Position numbers and translations under genes: made by a program. A DNA stretch of 64,000 nucleotides from Takakia lepidozioides. Lineage: Eukaryota; Streptophyta; Takakiopsida; Takakiales; Takakiaceae. The notes under the pieces were generated by a model. It ran no database searches. It was not told where the DNA came from and saw only the letters and a program-made list of their open reading frames with translations. The stretch lies in contig CM060731.1 of NCBI GenBank assembly GCA_030704615.1, positions 93,288,756 to 93,352,755 of the forward strand, written 5' to 3'. This document shows positions 1 to 12,565 of this stretch, one piece after another (position 1 is the first letter of the stretch; each line of letters opens with the position of its first letter).

Positions 1-1249
1 ATTTCAGTGGTAGTGTTTAATGCTGGAGCCTGCCGTCGTGACTGAGGTTCCTCCAGAATGGAGGTTCCGGACATGGATCTGTCATGCAGGGGAACACGAG
101 GCTTCGAGAAGTTAGCACGGTCTGCCCTGTGCGAATCGGAATCCGAACCAGGTGGGGTGTTCAATTTCCTCTTACAGGAGCCGAATCTCTCCTCCCCTTC
201 CAGATGTGGAACTCTAGACACAAGTGGCGTTCCCTGGGCATACATGCTCACCGCCCGTGCTATCTTGCTTGGATCCCCAGATCTGCTCGCAGCACGCAAC
301 ATCAACTCTAGTTTGTCCGGACCCTTGCCACCAACCCCACCTCGCAAGAAGTCACGGTATCTGGTTTGTTGTTGCAAGGCACGTATCAGATCATCAGTTG
401 TTGCCACATACAAATCTGGACCTCGTTTCCCAGACTGTTGTAACCATGTGTTGTGCACTATCTCTGCCAAATTGCAAGATGGCATGTCTGCCATTTCCTC
501 AATGGAGATGTTCTGCAAAGTGGAAAACCACACTTCAGAACAGCGGACAGGCAACAACATAAAGAAAGCAAACAGAGCAAAATTTGGAAAGTAAAGTTAT
601 GAATAAAGCAAGCAATAGAAGCCACGCACCATTGTCATGGCTGCTCCCCACTGTCTGTACCGGAAGGGCCAAAACGCTAGCCAATCTTCCAATGCTCTCA
701 TACTCTCAAGCGATGCAGCTCTAGAAGAGAACCACCAGACACAAATTGTTTGGAACAAAGTGTTCGCCTCCTTCATTGTTCTAGCATCTTTGTACTCTTT
801 GCACAATTTACGATGTTGTGTCTGCATCTCTGGTTTGATGTCCGACTTTGTATGTTTCTCCAGAGATTGTGTCCAATGGAACAGACATGTACGCTCTCTG
901 CCCTCCATTGGCACTTTTGGGTCGCCTGATCCGAAGACAATTCAAACAGCATTGAAATTCGCCCGAGCACTATCTGCCATGAAACTAGCAAAATTTGGAG
1001 ATGGTAGCCCATAACACGAATCAGCAAATTCCACATTAGCTTATGGGATTCCGTATCCTCGGATTGCATGTCACACACTGCAATTGTCATAACTCGTTCG
1101 TACACAGGATCGTACACATGACAAGCCATTGTCGTCCAATCTTTCACTCGTTTCACATGATCAAACATAAGAAAATAATTCTGCAGGTCCCCACTCTTCT
1201 GCATGCGCTTCACGAGGCTAACCCTGCTGCCCTCCCCAGCAGTCGACAT
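1..1249 (-). pseudogene. MULE-like transposase remnant (copy A), continues past the left window edge
   Basis: This reads on the minus strand from about 1249 to the window start and is related to the full transposase at 47018-50622. At the high-coordinate end it has the catalytic-core stretch MFDHVKRVKDWTTMACHVYD and MTIAVCDMQSEDT (about 1010-1180). A frameshift near 920 follows, then MEGRERTCLFHWTQSLEKH, which holds the C..H pair typical of MULE cores, and FRYRQWGAAM. An intron follows at about 513-629 (GTGCGT...TTTGCAG), at the same place as in the other copies. After it comes ADMPSCNLAE and a basic tail. The N-terminal third is missing above 1249, and the SWIM finger would lie left of the window. 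The frameshift makes this copy dead. The transposase class is assigned from family knowledge. Confidence 0.75.
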
Positions 1250-1628
1250 TTTGAAAGCCTGTTATGGTAATGATTTCCCTACCCCAGACATAGAACTTGG
1301 TCTTGGGGCATGGAATAAGAGGTGGGAATATTACTCTACCCTGTCATTGAAATGATACACCAGCCCCAGATCTAAAACAGATCATGGGGCAAAAAACATG
1401 GTGTCAATAAGTGATTTGATGTGCAAAGTAGGGCAGCTGATTATACCCTATTGTATAAGCTGCCAAATATCAGTCTGTAACCCTGCTTTGGTGATGTTCT
1501 TTATGTAAAGAAATGCTCTTATTTTGTCCTTAAGCCTTCTATGTGATCATAAATGGCTTCTTTAAGACAAACAAACATTTCTAGCCATGAACAGTGATCA
1601 ATGGATCTTTATTTGGACATGGATACTT
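1250..1628. other. No recognisable gene
   Basis: AT-rich spacer between the transposase remnant and the first retrotransposon LTR. A short local duplication is visible (two similar CCCCAGA-containing segments at about 1280 and 1365). No open frame of interest, RNA gene or clear terminal repeat was seen. Confidence 0.5.
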
Positions 1629-3220
1629 TGTCGCACACCTCATTTCGGTAAACTCCCCTTCAAGTCATAGTTACTCGCTTTGATGCGCGCGCCTGACTCC
1701 CAACCTGGCCGCCGGGCCAACTTGGAGTTTCGGCTGCTCACCGGGACATAACGGTCCCCTTCCGCTTCCCTCTAAACCCTCCACCTATTTGGGACTAGGA
1801 GAATTCCCTTTGGTAGATGGCAGTCCGGAACAGCTCCCCACTCTTTGGTCGCTTTCCGGCTCGCTCGCTTACTCACTAGTTTTTGGTCACCAACGGGCTT
1901 GCACCGTTCTCGGGGTTACTACTCCCTATATATACTTCTGTAGCTGTCCGCGGGGGTTCCACAACCAGCCATGCCATTTTATGGCGAACCACCACGAAAA
2001 CCCTCGACTCCCGGTGGTGAGTCGCGGTGAGTCTTGGCCCGCTCACCACGGCCCCTATGGACCGTGATGAGTCCCAAGACTCCCCACGACTCCCACCACG
2101 AGGTCCCCGCCCCATGGTGAGTCCTATGCCACCCCCACTAAGTCCCACTAAGCTACCACCACCCCTTGTGGAGCCACCCCCACCGCAACCCGGTGTGCGG
2201 GGCTCCACCTAGTGAGCGCCTCCGCTTCCCTGAGTGCCTTGGGCACTCAAGGGTGCCTCAGCCCCCCATACCTATCGCTGTCGCTGCCCCCACCACAGGG
2301 GCAGCCCCTGATGTGTCCCGACCCCCTGCCCTCAAGGCAAAGGGCCGCGACACACACCCCTACCAACAGGGAGTCGATGTCCTCATCGACTTGTCCATTT
2401 TGTAGAAACGAACATCCAAGTTGTGGCGTCCCACATCAAGGAGTTTGTTTCCGCACCATGGCGTCCCATGGCAAAGAACCAAACCCCACACTTGACTCTA
2501 CTCTCCACTAGCTAGTTCGGCCGACTTCCTCCAAGTCCCGGCCAAGGGTGGAGCCTCTCCAGCTCCTCCCAGTGCACTCTTCTTGGCCTACTTCAAGGCC
2601 AAGGAACGATCCTCCCCGAGGATCGAATCGCCTTACTGCAACAACATTGCTTGCGATCGCTCATGATGCCGCTTTTGGCATCACCTTGAGCAAGGGTTCA
2701 CCTGGAACCCTCTTTGACTAGGAAGATAATCTTGAACCAACCGTGCGCCCCAATCACTACAATTGGGTCCGCCTTGGAATGCTGGCCTGAGGTACGGGAA
2801 CACGCCGAAGCCGCACTACGACTTCGTCCCGAGGCTACACGATTATAGTACGTGAACGGAAGCACGTAGCTTCCGCGTTAGCCCGCACTACAAGGCAACC
2901 CCCTCGGTAGCGCAGTTATAGTACGCGCACGCGCCAGGTGCGCACTAGCACGTGAACTCCCAAATAAGGCGCAAGTTTCCTTGCCCCTTGGATGGGAGTC
3001 ACCCGATTTCGGCACTGCGCAAACACACGATTAACCCAATTTACCTCTCCCACTTTTGTAAGCTAGCATGCATTCTACACACTAGCCAACCACACCAAGC
3101 ATCACCATTCCAAACACAATAGGACGCACAATATTTGGGACCCATTTCCTTTATAACAAATTTTTGTACAATACAAGTTTTTGCAATCGGATTCCTGAGC
3201 TAGCTAAACCGGGCTAAGCA
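1629..3220 (-). repeat. Ty3 chromovirus LTR, 3' LTR of the minus-strand element 1
   Basis: A long terminal repeat of about 1592 bp bounded by TG...CA. On the minus strand it begins TGCTTAGCCCGG, just after a polypurine tract (GTGGGGGAGGAAATGCA, about 3220-3237). It ends GGTGTGCGACA at 1629. A TATA box (TATATATA, about 1929-1936) and the downstream GAGTC-rich segment match the partial LTR at 5854-6325 and the one at 12566-13290. The pol fragment on the same strand begins 39 bp beyond it. Open frames inside the LTR in either direction are shadows and were not annotated. Confidence 0.85.
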
Positions 3221-3258
3221 TGCATTTCCTCCCCCACGCTCCAAGGTTGATGTCCCCA

Positions 3259-5853
3259 TCAACGTTTCTTCCGCTTTTGAGGTCGCCCTTCGAACGCTGC
3301 AACTGCCTCGGATGCGTTTCCCATTTCTGAGGCACGCACCCAAGATGCCTCCACAAGATGATAGCCCTTCCATTTGACGAGATACTCCGTTTCTCGGTTC
3401 TTGAACCTCCTCGACTTAAGTATTGCCTCCACCTCGTACTCAGGTTCATTTTCATGATCCAACAGCATAGGTGGCGGACGCAACACTTGCTGCCGATTCG
3501 GACGTGCTTCATCTTTGAAGTAAGGCTTCAAAAGGGAGACATGGAATACTGGGTGCACCTTGCTGTTTGCCGGCAGCTCCAATTCATACACATCCTCATT
3601 CATAACTCTCCGAATGCGAAAGGGACCCGCATACGGAGGTACGAACTTCGGACTCACTTCCGGAGGTAGTCGAAAATTCTTGATGTTCAACCAGACCTCT
3701 GTGCCTGCCTCAAACTTCACTTCCCTCCGCTTCCGATTCGCCTGCCTTTCATACCGTTTCCTAGCTTTGGCAATGTTGTACTTTGCGAGCTTCAACAAAC
3801 GCTCGCGTTCTTCCAGTACCGCCGCTACTGCCGGTTCCTCAACGTCCTGGGCGGCCCAACTTGTCGGCACCAGAGGTGCTTTTCCATAGACCAACACAAA
3901 AGGGGAAACTCCCGTCGCGGAGTGTTCTGTGTTATTATAACAGAACTCTGCCGCGTCTAAGTGTTCCATCCAGTCTGATTGGTCTGCCGACACGTAATTC
4001 CGCAAGAATTGCTTCACTACGGAATTCACTCTTTCCGTTTGGCCGTCCGTCGTAGGTCGGAAGGCGGTGCTCATCTTCAGCCTCGTCCCCATCTTCTTCC
4101 AAAGTGCTCTCCAGAATTTACTCGTAAACTTTGGATCGCGGTCCGAGACAATATCCTTCGGGACTCCATGATGCTTTAAGACGTGGGCGAAGTAAAGACG
4201 CCCTGTCTCCTGCGCCGTTGCCGTCTCCTTGGTGGGGATGAAATGGGCCATTTTACTGAACCTATCTACCACCACCATGATTGCATCGAATCCTTTTGAC
4301 ATCGGCATAGCAGTCATGAAATCCATCGAGACGCTTTCCCAAGTCCCCTCTGGAATCGGCAAGGGTTGTAACAGCCCCGCTTGCTTTTTGTACTCGCTCC
4401 GGTTTTGTTGGCATGTGGTGCATGTCTTGACATACTCCTCTGCCTCCTCCCTCAGTTTGGGCCAGAAATACTCTTTCTTCAAGAGTGCCGCAGTGCGCTT
4501 GGCTCCACCGTGGCCCGCAAGCGGGCTATCATGGCATTCTCTCAAGAGACTATCCCTGATCCCTCCCTTCGGCACGTAGAGACGCTTTTGCTTATACCGG
4601 AGCAGTCCATTCTGCAAGTGGAACTGCGATTTAACCCCCATCCTCAAGTCCTGCATCACGGACTTCGCCAGCTCATCCTTCCGACAAGCCTTCCGGATCT
4701 TCCCTTGGAGTGCCGTCTCGCCCTTGTACACCAACAAGAGCTGCTGCTTTCTACTTAAAGCATCGGCCACCACATTGTCCCGTCCCGGTTTGTACTGGAT
4801 ATCCACGTCGAACACTGCCAAAGTATCTTGCCACCTAAGTTGTTTTGGGGACAACTTGGGCTGCGTGGCAAAATACTTCACCGTGACATTGTCCGTGAAC
4901 ACCTTCACTGGGTTGGAACCAACATAGTGGCGCCAGAGTTCAAGGCAATGCACCACCGCCTTCATCTTTTTTCGTGCGTCGGCCACCGTCGCTCCACTTC
5001 ATTCAGTTTCTTACTTTCGTAAGCCACTGGACGTCCATCTTGCATAAGTACACCCCCAATTGCGAAGTCCGATGCATCTGTATGAATCTCAAACGGACGA
5101 TCGAACTCCGGGATTTTCAAGACTGGAGCTTCCGTCATCCGCTGCTTCAATTCAGCAAAAGCTTGGCCACAAAATGTGTTCCATACCCAGACTTTGGATT
5201 TACACAGAAGGTCCGACAGCGGCCCCGCGATCTTGGCAAAACTTCTCACATACTTCCGGTAATAGGAGGCGAGTCCTAGGAAGGATCGCACTCCCGGGAC
5301 CGAAGTCGGAGGCTCCCAGTCCAAGATCGCCCTCACCTTTCTGTCATCCATTTTGATCCCATCCTGTGTAATCACATGCCCCAAGAACTCCACTTTTGTG
5401 ACCCCGAATTCGCACTTTGAAGCTTTGGCATACAGCTTCCCTTCTCGCAATTTCTGGAACACCCTTTTGAGATGCTCCAGGTGCTCCTCCTTTGTTTTCG
5501 AGTACACCAAGATGTCGTCGATGTACACGATCACAAAGTCATCCAACCACTCCTGGAAAAGGCTGTTCATCAGCGTGCTAAATGTCGCTGGTGCATTGGT
5601 GAGCCCAAAAGGCATCACCAAGAACTCATATGAACCATACCTTGTCCTGCACGCGGTCTTCTCCTCATCTCCTTCTGCCACCCGAATTTGGTGATAGCCG
5701 GAGCGCAAGTCGATCCGGCTGAAATACTTCGCTCCTGCCAACCGATCGAAGAGGTCGTCGATCCTTGGCAAAGGGTACCGGTTTTTGATAGTCACCTTAT
5801 TCAAAGCCCTGTAATCGACACACATCCGCAGCGTCCCATCCTTCTTGTCTGCA
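3259..5853 (-). pseudogene. Ty3 chromovirus pol (RT, RNase H, integrase, chromodomain), element 1
   Basis: Polyprotein read from 5853 down to a TGA at 3259. The reverse transcriptase starts abruptly inside its first conserved block ([20 protein letters not shown]) and carries the catalytic [10 protein letters not shown]. RNase H follows. The integrase has an H..H..C..C zinc module ending CTTCQQN, then the catalytic core with MDFMTAMP, SDRDPKF and TERVN. A C-terminal chromodomain (YLVKWKGY, about 3300-3450) marks it as a chromovirus. A one-base deletion near 4970, compared with element 3 (EKEMK), shifts the frame in RNase H. The gag, protease and N-terminal RT are absent because the element is fused head-to-head to a plus-strand LTR at 5853/5854. 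It cannot be functional. Confidence 0.9.
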
Positions 5854-6325
5854 AATGGTGGGAGTCGTGGGGAGTCTTGGGACTCATCACGGTCCATAGG
5901 GGCCGTGGTGAGCGGGCCAAGACTCACCGCGACTCACCACCGGGAGTCGAGGGTTTTCGTGGTGGTTCGCCATAAAATGGCATGGCTGGTTGTGGAACCC
6001 CCGCGGACAGCTACAGAAGTATATATAGGGAGTAGTAACCCCGAGAACGGTGCAAGCCCGTTGGTGACCAAAAACTAGTGAGTAAGCGAGCGAGCCGGAA
6101 AGCGACCAAAGAGTGGGGAGCTATTCCGGACTGCCATCTACCAAAGGGAATTCTCCTAGTCCCAAATAGGTGGAGGGTTTAGAGGGAAGCGGAAGGGGAC
6201 CGTTATGTCCCGGTGAGCAGCCGAATCTCCAAGTTGGCCCGGCGGCCAGGTTGGGAGTCAGGCGCGCGCATCAAAGCGAGTAACTATGACTTGAAGGGGA
6301 GTTTACCGAAGTGAGGTGTGCGACA
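5854..6325 (+). repeat. Truncated 5' LTR of plus-strand Ty3 element 2
   Basis: The last 472 bp of the same LTR as at 1629-3220, here in plus orientation, including the GAGTC-rich segment, the TATATATA box near 6020 and the terminal GTGTGCGACA. Its 5' part is missing, and it abuts the minus-strand pol of element 1. It is followed directly by a primer-binding site and gag, so it is a 5' LTR. Confidence 0.85.
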
Positions 6326-6327
6326 TT

Positions 6328-6339
6328 TGGTATCAGAGC
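6328..6339 (+). other. Primer-binding site (initiator Met tRNA type)
   Basis: TGGTATCAGAGC lies 2 bp after the LTR end. This is the usual plant LTR-retrotransposon primer site, complementary to the 3' end of initiator methionine tRNA. The matching site of element 3 is at 12552-12563 on the minus strand and reads TGATATCAGAGC, one change from the canonical form. Confidence 0.85.
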
Positions 6340-6380
6340 TTAGAGTTCAGTACGCGATCGTCCTTGGGATTGGCCTCATC

Positions 6381-7115
6381 ATGGGGTCGGGCAAGCCGAA
6401 GCGAAAGCGGAACGGCCCAAAAGATGATGATCCCGGTGAGCCCGATGGGGGCGACGTGTCACCGAGGCGGCCGTTTGAGGAAGCGATGAATGTTTCCGAA
6501 AACGAGGCCGCTCAGGAGCGGGAGGAATCCGAGGAGTCGGAGCCCGAGGAATCCTTGAGAGCTCCGACAAACCAAGAGATGCCTCCCATGCCGGCAGCCT
6601 TTTGGGAAGGGTTGTTGGCGCAGTTTGGCGGGACGTTGAAAGACGTGTTGAAGGCGGCTAATGCCACTTCCACTAAGGCAAAGTTTAAGGTGAAGCCTAA
6701 GGAACCCGGCACCTTCGAGGGCGTTCGAAACCGGAAGGCACTCAACACCTGGCTCCTGGAGCTAGAGCAGTACTTCCGGGCGGCCAAGTTGAGTGACGAG
6801 GATCGGGTGGAAGTGGCTCCCACCTATTTGAGGGGCTATGCTCAACAATGGTGGCAGAAACGCCTTCACGACCGAGGCCCAAGCCCGGAAACCTTGAACT
6901 GGAGTGGGTTCAAGGAATTGATGAAGAGACAGTTTGTGCCCCTCAACGCATCCTGGCTTGCCCGGGACAAGATGAGGAATTTGAAGCAAACAGACGACAT
7001 TCGGGGGTATGTCCAGGCTTTCAATGTGCTGTTGCTCGAAGTCGCGGACATGGCAGAACCAGAAATGGTCTTCAACTTTGTGGCAGGACTGGCCCCATGG
7101 GCTAGGCGGAAGTTG
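6381..7115 (+). pseudogene. Ty3 gag fragment, element 2
   Basis: Gag begins at the ATG of MGSGKPKRKRNG. It has a charged N-terminus rich in Glu and Ser, then the capsid-like retrotransposon gag domain (KALNTWLLELEQYF, GYAQQWWQKR, LKQTDDIRGYVQAFN). It matches the gag of element 3 on the opposite strand until about 7115 (LAPWARRKL), where homology stops and unrelated sequence begins. The zinc knuckle, protease and pol are therefore missing. An in-frame start upstream at 6318 lies in the LTR/primer-site overlap and is unlikely to be used. Confidence 0.85.
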
Positions 7116-7372
7116 GCTCCACATCAAGTCCTCCCCTCCAGTCATACTCTCTGACTCCACGAGGTCTTCTGGTAGCATGTAGCCTACTAGATTTCTTAGT
7201 GCTGACCTGTATCTTGTGCTTCCCATCATGCACAGTCAGTAACTGGGAATTCCAGTCATGGAATACCCTGGCCTGTTTCAGCCATGGTCATCCCAGCAAT
7301 AAGGAGTAAGCTTCCATGACATCATCCATTTTCAACACAGTCACTGTGATCTTAAATATCATCTCTTGGATC
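7116..7372. other. Filler of unknown origin between two Ty3 copies
   Basis: About 257 bp that match neither element 2 gag nor the LTR of element 3. The minus strand reads in pieces such as DDVMEAYSLLLG and FHDWNSQLLTVHDGKHKI. That might be a scrap of another retroelement protease region, but no diagnostic motif is present. Confidence 0.35.
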
Positions 7373-7913
7373 ATCACCTTGCGCAAGGGTTCACCTCGAA
7401 CCCCCTTTGACTAGGAAGATAACCTTGAACCAACCGTGCGCCCCAATCACTACAATTGGGTCCGTCTTGGAATGCTGGCCTGAGGTACGGGAACACGTCG
7501 AAGCCGCACTACGACTTTGTCCCGAGGCTACACGATTATAGTACGTGAACGGAAGCACGTAGCTTCTGCGTTAGCCCGCACTACAAGGCAACCACCTCGG
7601 TAGCGCAGTTATAGTACACGCACGCGCCAGGTGCGCACTAGCACGTGAATTCCCAAAGAAGGCGCATGTTTCCTTGCCCCTTGGATGGGAGTCATCCGAT
7701 TTCGGCACTGCGCAAACACACGATTAACCCAATTTACCTCTCCCACTTTTGTAAGCTAGCATGCATTCTACACACTAGCCAACCACACCATGCATCACCA
7801 TTCCAAACAAAATAGGACGCACAACATTTGGAATCCATTTCCTTTATAACAAATTTTTGTACAATACAAGTTTTTGCAATCGGATTCCTGAGCTATCTAA
7901 GCCGGGCTAAGCA
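7373..7913 (-). repeat. Partial 3' LTR of element 3
   Basis: Matches about 2680-3220 of the complete LTR, starting TGCTTAGCCCGG on the minus strand right after the polypurine tract. The remaining two thirds of the LTR are missing, and foreign filler adjoins at 7372. Confidence 0.8.
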
Positions 7914-7951
7914 TGCATTTCCTCCCCCACGCTCCAAGGTTGATGTCCCCA

Positions 7952-10640
7952 TCAACACTTCTTCCGCTTTTGAGGTCGCCCTTCAAAAACTGCAACCGCC
8001 TCGGATGCGTTTCCCATTTCTGAGGCACGCACTCAAGATGCCTCCACATGATGATAGCCCTTCCATTTGACGAGATACTCCGTTTGTCGGTTCTTGAACC
8101 TCCTCGACTTAAGTACTGCCTCCACCTCATACTCAGGTTCATTTTCATGATCCAACAGCACAGGTGGCGGACGCAACACTTGATGCCGATTCGGTCGCGC
8201 TTCATCTTTGAAGTAAGGCTTCAAAAGGGAGACGTGGAATACTGGATGCACCTTGCTGTTTGCCGGCAGCTCCAATTCATGCACATCCTCATTCATAACC
8301 TTCCGGATGCGAAAGGGTCCCGCATACGGAGGTACGAACTTTGGACTCACTTCCGGAGGTAGTCGGAAATTCTTGATGTTCAACCAGACCTCCGTGCCTG
8401 CCTCAAACTTCACTTCCCTCCGCTTCCGATTCGCTTGCCTTTCATACCGTTTCCTAGCTTTGGTAATGTTGTACTTTGCGAGCTTCAACAAACGCTCACG
8501 TTCTTCCAGTATCGCCGCTACTGCCGGTTCCTCAACGTCCTGGGCGGCCCAACTTGTCGGCACCAGAGGTGCTTTTCCATAGACCAATACGAAAGGGGAA
8601 ACTCCCGTTGCGGAGTGTTCTGTGTTATTATAACAGAACTCTACCGCGTCTAAGTGTTCCACCCAGTCTGTTTGGTTTGCCGACACGTAATTCCGCAAGA
8701 TCTGCTTCACTACAGAATTCACTCTTTCTGTTTGGCCGTCGGTCGTAGGTCGGAAGGCGGTGCTCATCTTCAGCCTCGTCCCCATCTTCTTCCAAAGTGC
8801 CCTCCAAAATTTACTCGTAAACTTTGGATCGCGGTCCGAGACAATATCCTTCGGGACTCCATGATGCTTTAAGACGTGGGCGAAGTAAAGTCACCCTGTT
8901 TCCTGCGCCGTTGCCGTCTCATTGGTGGGGATGAAATGGCCAATTTTACTGAACCTATCCACCACCACCATGATTGCATCGAATCCTTTTGACATCGGCA
9001 TAGCAGTCATGAAATCCATCGAGACGCTTTCCCAAGTCCCCTCTGGAATCGGCAAGGGTTGTAACAGCCCCGCTTGCTTTTTGTACTCGCTCTGGTTTTG
9101 TTGGCATGTGGTGCATGTCTTGACATACTCCTCTGCCTCCTCCCTCAGTTTGGGCCAGAAATACTCTTTCTTCAAGAGTGCCGCAGTGCGCTTGGCTCCG
9201 CCGTGGCCCGCAAGCGGGCTATCATGGCATTCTCTCAAGAGGCTATCTCTGATCCCTCCCTTCGGCACATAGAGACGCTTTTGCTTATACCGGAGCAGTC
9301 CATTTTGCAAGTGGAACTGTGATTTAACCCCCATCCTCAAGTCCTGCATCACGGACTTCGCCAGCTCATCCTTCCGGCAAGCCTTCCGGATCTTCCTTTG
9401 GAGCGACGTCTCGCCCTTGTACACCAACAAGAGCTGGTGCTTTCTACTTAAAGCATCGGCCACCACGTTGTCTCGTCTCGGTTTGTACTGGATATCCACG
9501 TCGAACACCGCCAAAGTATCTTGCCACCTAAGTTGTTTTGGGGACAACTTGGGCTGCGTGGCAAAATACTTCACCGTGACATTGTCCGTGAACACCTTCA
9601 CCGGGTTGGAACCAACATAGTGGCGCCAAAACTCAAGACAGTGCACCACCGTCTTCATCTCTTTCTCGTGCGTCGGCCACCGTCGCTCCACTTCATTCAG
9701 TTTCTTACTTTCGTAAGCCACTGGACGTCCATCTTGCATCAGTACACCCCCAATCGCGAAGTCCGACGCATCTGTATGTATCTCGAACGGACGATCGAAC
9801 TCCGGGATTTTCAAGACTGGAGCTTCCGCCATCCGCTACTTCAATTCAGGAAAAGCTTGGCCACAAAAGGTGTTCCATGCCCAGACTTTGGATTTACATA
9901 GAAGGTCTGACAGCGGCCCCACGATATTGGCGAAATTTCTCACATACTTCCGGTAATAGGAGGCGAGTCCTAGGAAGGATCGCACTCCCGGGACCGAAGT
10001 CGGAGGCTCCCAGTCCAAGATTGCCCTCACCTTCCTGTCATCCATTCTGATCCCATCCCGTGTAATCACATGCCCCAGGAACTCCACTTTTGTGACCCCA
10101 AATTCGTACTTTGAAGCTTTGGCATACAACTTCCCTTCTCGCAATTTTTGGAACACCCTTTTCAGGTGCTCCAGGTGCTCCTCCTTTGTTTTCGAGTACA
10201 CCAAGATGTCGTCAATGTACACGATCACAAAGTCATCCAACCACTCCTGAAAAAGGCTGTTCATCAGCGTGCTAAATGTCGCTGGTGCATTGGTGAGCCC
10301 AAAAGGCATCACCAAGAATTCATATGAACCATACCTTGTCATGCACGCGGTCTTCTCCTCATCTCCTTCCGCCACCCGAATTTGATGATAGCCGGAGCGC
10401 AAGTCGATCCGGCTGAAATACTTCGCTCCTGCCAACCGATCGAAGAGGTCGTCGATCCTTGGCAAAGGGTACCGGTTTTTGATAGTTACCTTATTCAGAG
10501 CCCTGTAATCGACACACATCTGCAGCGTCCCATCATTTTTATCTGCAAATAGCACCGGGGCTCCGTAAGGTGACTTACTCGGCCGGATGTACCCCTTTGA
10601 CATTAGATCTTTGAGCTGAGTCTTCAGCTCGACAACTCTC
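7952..10640 (-). pseudogene. Ty3 pol of element 3 (RT, RNase H, integrase, chromodomain)
   Basis: Same domain series as element 1 but including the RT start ([17 protein letters not shown]). [10 protein letters not shown], the H..H..C..C module, SDRDPKF, TERVN and the chromodomain YLVKWKGY are all visible. Comparison with element 1 shows three premature stops: TAG at about 9835 (Gln in element 1), TGA at about 8890 (Arg in element 1) and TGA at about 8033 (Trp in element 1). A frameshift near 10640 separates it from protease. All three stops can arise through C-to-T or G-to-A changes, as expected for methylated, silenced copies. The original stop is the TGA at 7952. Confidence 0.9.
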
Positions 10641-12510
10641 TGTGGCTCAACCGGTAGGGCGCCTTGGCAGGCGGTTCCGATCCCGGTATCACCTCAATCT
10701 TGTGGTCAACTCCTCTTCGCGGTGGCAAACCGCATGGTAAATCCTCCGGCATCACATCATGGTATTTCTCCAAAATCCCCTTGATCCAATCTGGGCTCGG
10801 TTCCCCATCGCCTTCTCCCTTCACTTCTCTAATGTAGAGCAAAAACTGGGGCTCGTGTGCCTCCTCCACGGCCCACTCCCTTGCTGACAGAAGGTTTATT
10901 CGCCCTCCCACGGGTTTGGGCATTTCCGACACTCGTAAGACCTCGCCACCATTCCCACATGGCAGCGTGACTACTCTCTTGCGGCCATCTATGACCGCTC
11001 CGGATTTGCTCAAAAAGGTCATCCCCAATATGAGATCCACTCCATCGATCTCGCAGATGGTGAAGTTCTCACGTCCCTCCCACCTCCCCAGTTGAAGAGG
11101 AACATCAAACGCCAACCTTGTCGCCAATTGCGGTTCTCCTTTGGCAGAACGCACCTCAATAGAGGCCCCCACGTCACTTGTCAGGAGTCCCAGCTTTTGT
11201 GCCGTTGTCGGTGTCATGAAGGAGTGCGACGCTCCTGTGTCCACCAACAACGACACGTTAGTTCCGGATATTATCCCATCCACGAACAATAACTGACTCC
11301 CTTTACGTAAGGCGCCAGTTTCTTGATACAACTCACAAGAAAATTTGCCTACCTTGCAAGTCCTGGCGACCACCGCTTCCACCAAGCGACTGATGGTATC
11401 TTCCGACAGCTCTGTGGTCGCCCGAGTCATGTTCAATTGCCGGGGCTTCGTGCACTTCTTGGCCATGTGCCCGGGCTCCCCGCAATTGAAACACACTCCA
11501 TCAAAGGTTGCCTTCTGTCCGCCATAGGCCGCTCCACCCGCTTTTCCTTTCGAAGCACCGGGTGCCGCCTTGACTGGTGATGGCCCTCCCTTTGATTTCC
11601 ACGTGCCATTGTCGCCGCGTGGCCTATCCCACTTCTTTTCCGGTCGGAAGGAGTCACCTTCCCGCCGGGTCTTCTTGTGGTTCAGCTCCGTACGGCCTTG
11701 TCTTTCACCCCTAGGGACATCCGAGAAACATTCAGCCCTCTCAATTGCCTCGTTCAAAGTCTTAGGTGGCTTCTCCTCCAACTTCCGCCTGGCCCATGGG
11801 GCCAGTCCCGCCACAAAGTTGAAGACCATTTCCGGTTCTGCCATGTCTGCGACTTCGAGCAAAAGCACATTGAAAGCCTGGACATATCCCCGAATGTCAT
11901 CTGTTTGCTTCAAATTCCTCATCTTGTCCCGGGCAAGCCAGGACACGTTGAGGGGCATAAACTGTCTCTTCATCAATTCCTTGAACCCACTCCAGTTCAA
12001 GGTTTTCGGGCTTGGACCTCGGTCGTGAAGGCGTTTCTGACCATTGTTGAGCATAGCCCCTCAAATAGGTGGGAGCCACTTCCACCCGATCCTCGTCACT
12101 CAACTTGGCCGCCCGGAAGTACTGCTCTAGCTCCAGGAGCCAGGTGTTGAGTGCCTTCCGATTTTGGACGCCCTCGAAGGTGCCGGGTTCCTTAGGCTTC
12201 ACCTTAAACTTTGCCTTAGTGGAAGTGGCATTAGCCGCCTTCAACACGTCTTTCAGCGTCCCGCCAAACTGCGCCAACAACCCTTCCCAAAAGGCTGCCG
12301 GCATGGGAGGCATCTGTTGATCAGTCGGAGCTCTCAGGGATTCCTCGGGCTCCGACTCCTCGGATTCCTCCCGCTCTTGAGCGGCCTCGTTTTCGGAAAC
12401 ATGCATCGCTTCCTCAAACGGCCGCCTCGGTGACACGTCGCCCCCATCGGGCTCACCAGGATCATCATCTTTGGGCCGTTCCGCTTTCGCTTTGGCTTGC
12501 CCGACCCCAT
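10640..12510 (-). pseudogene. Ty3 gag-protease of element 3
   Basis: Starts at the same MGSGKPKRK methionine as element 2 (12510). It has an acidic N-terminal region, the gag capsid-like domain, a basic linker, one CCHC zinc knuckle (CFNCGEPGHMAKKC, about 11460-11500) and a retropepsin with the active-site LLVDTGASHSFM (about 11215-11250). It ends at PYRLS just before RT. A frameshift near 12035, in the AQQW region, and another near 10640 break the polyprotein. Confidence 0.88.
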
Positions 12511-12565
12511 GATGAGGCCAATCCCAAGGACGATCACGTACTGAACTCTAAGCTCTGATATCAAG

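Noticed and set aside
58-594. 178-codon plus-strand frame at the left edge
   Set aside because: The opposite strand aligns with the post-intron part of the MULE/SWIM transposase; the plus frame is its shadow.
1789-2511. Proline-rich open frames in the LTR
   Set aside because: They lie in LTR sequence shared by three copies, in changing frames, with no conservation of the reading frame between copies.
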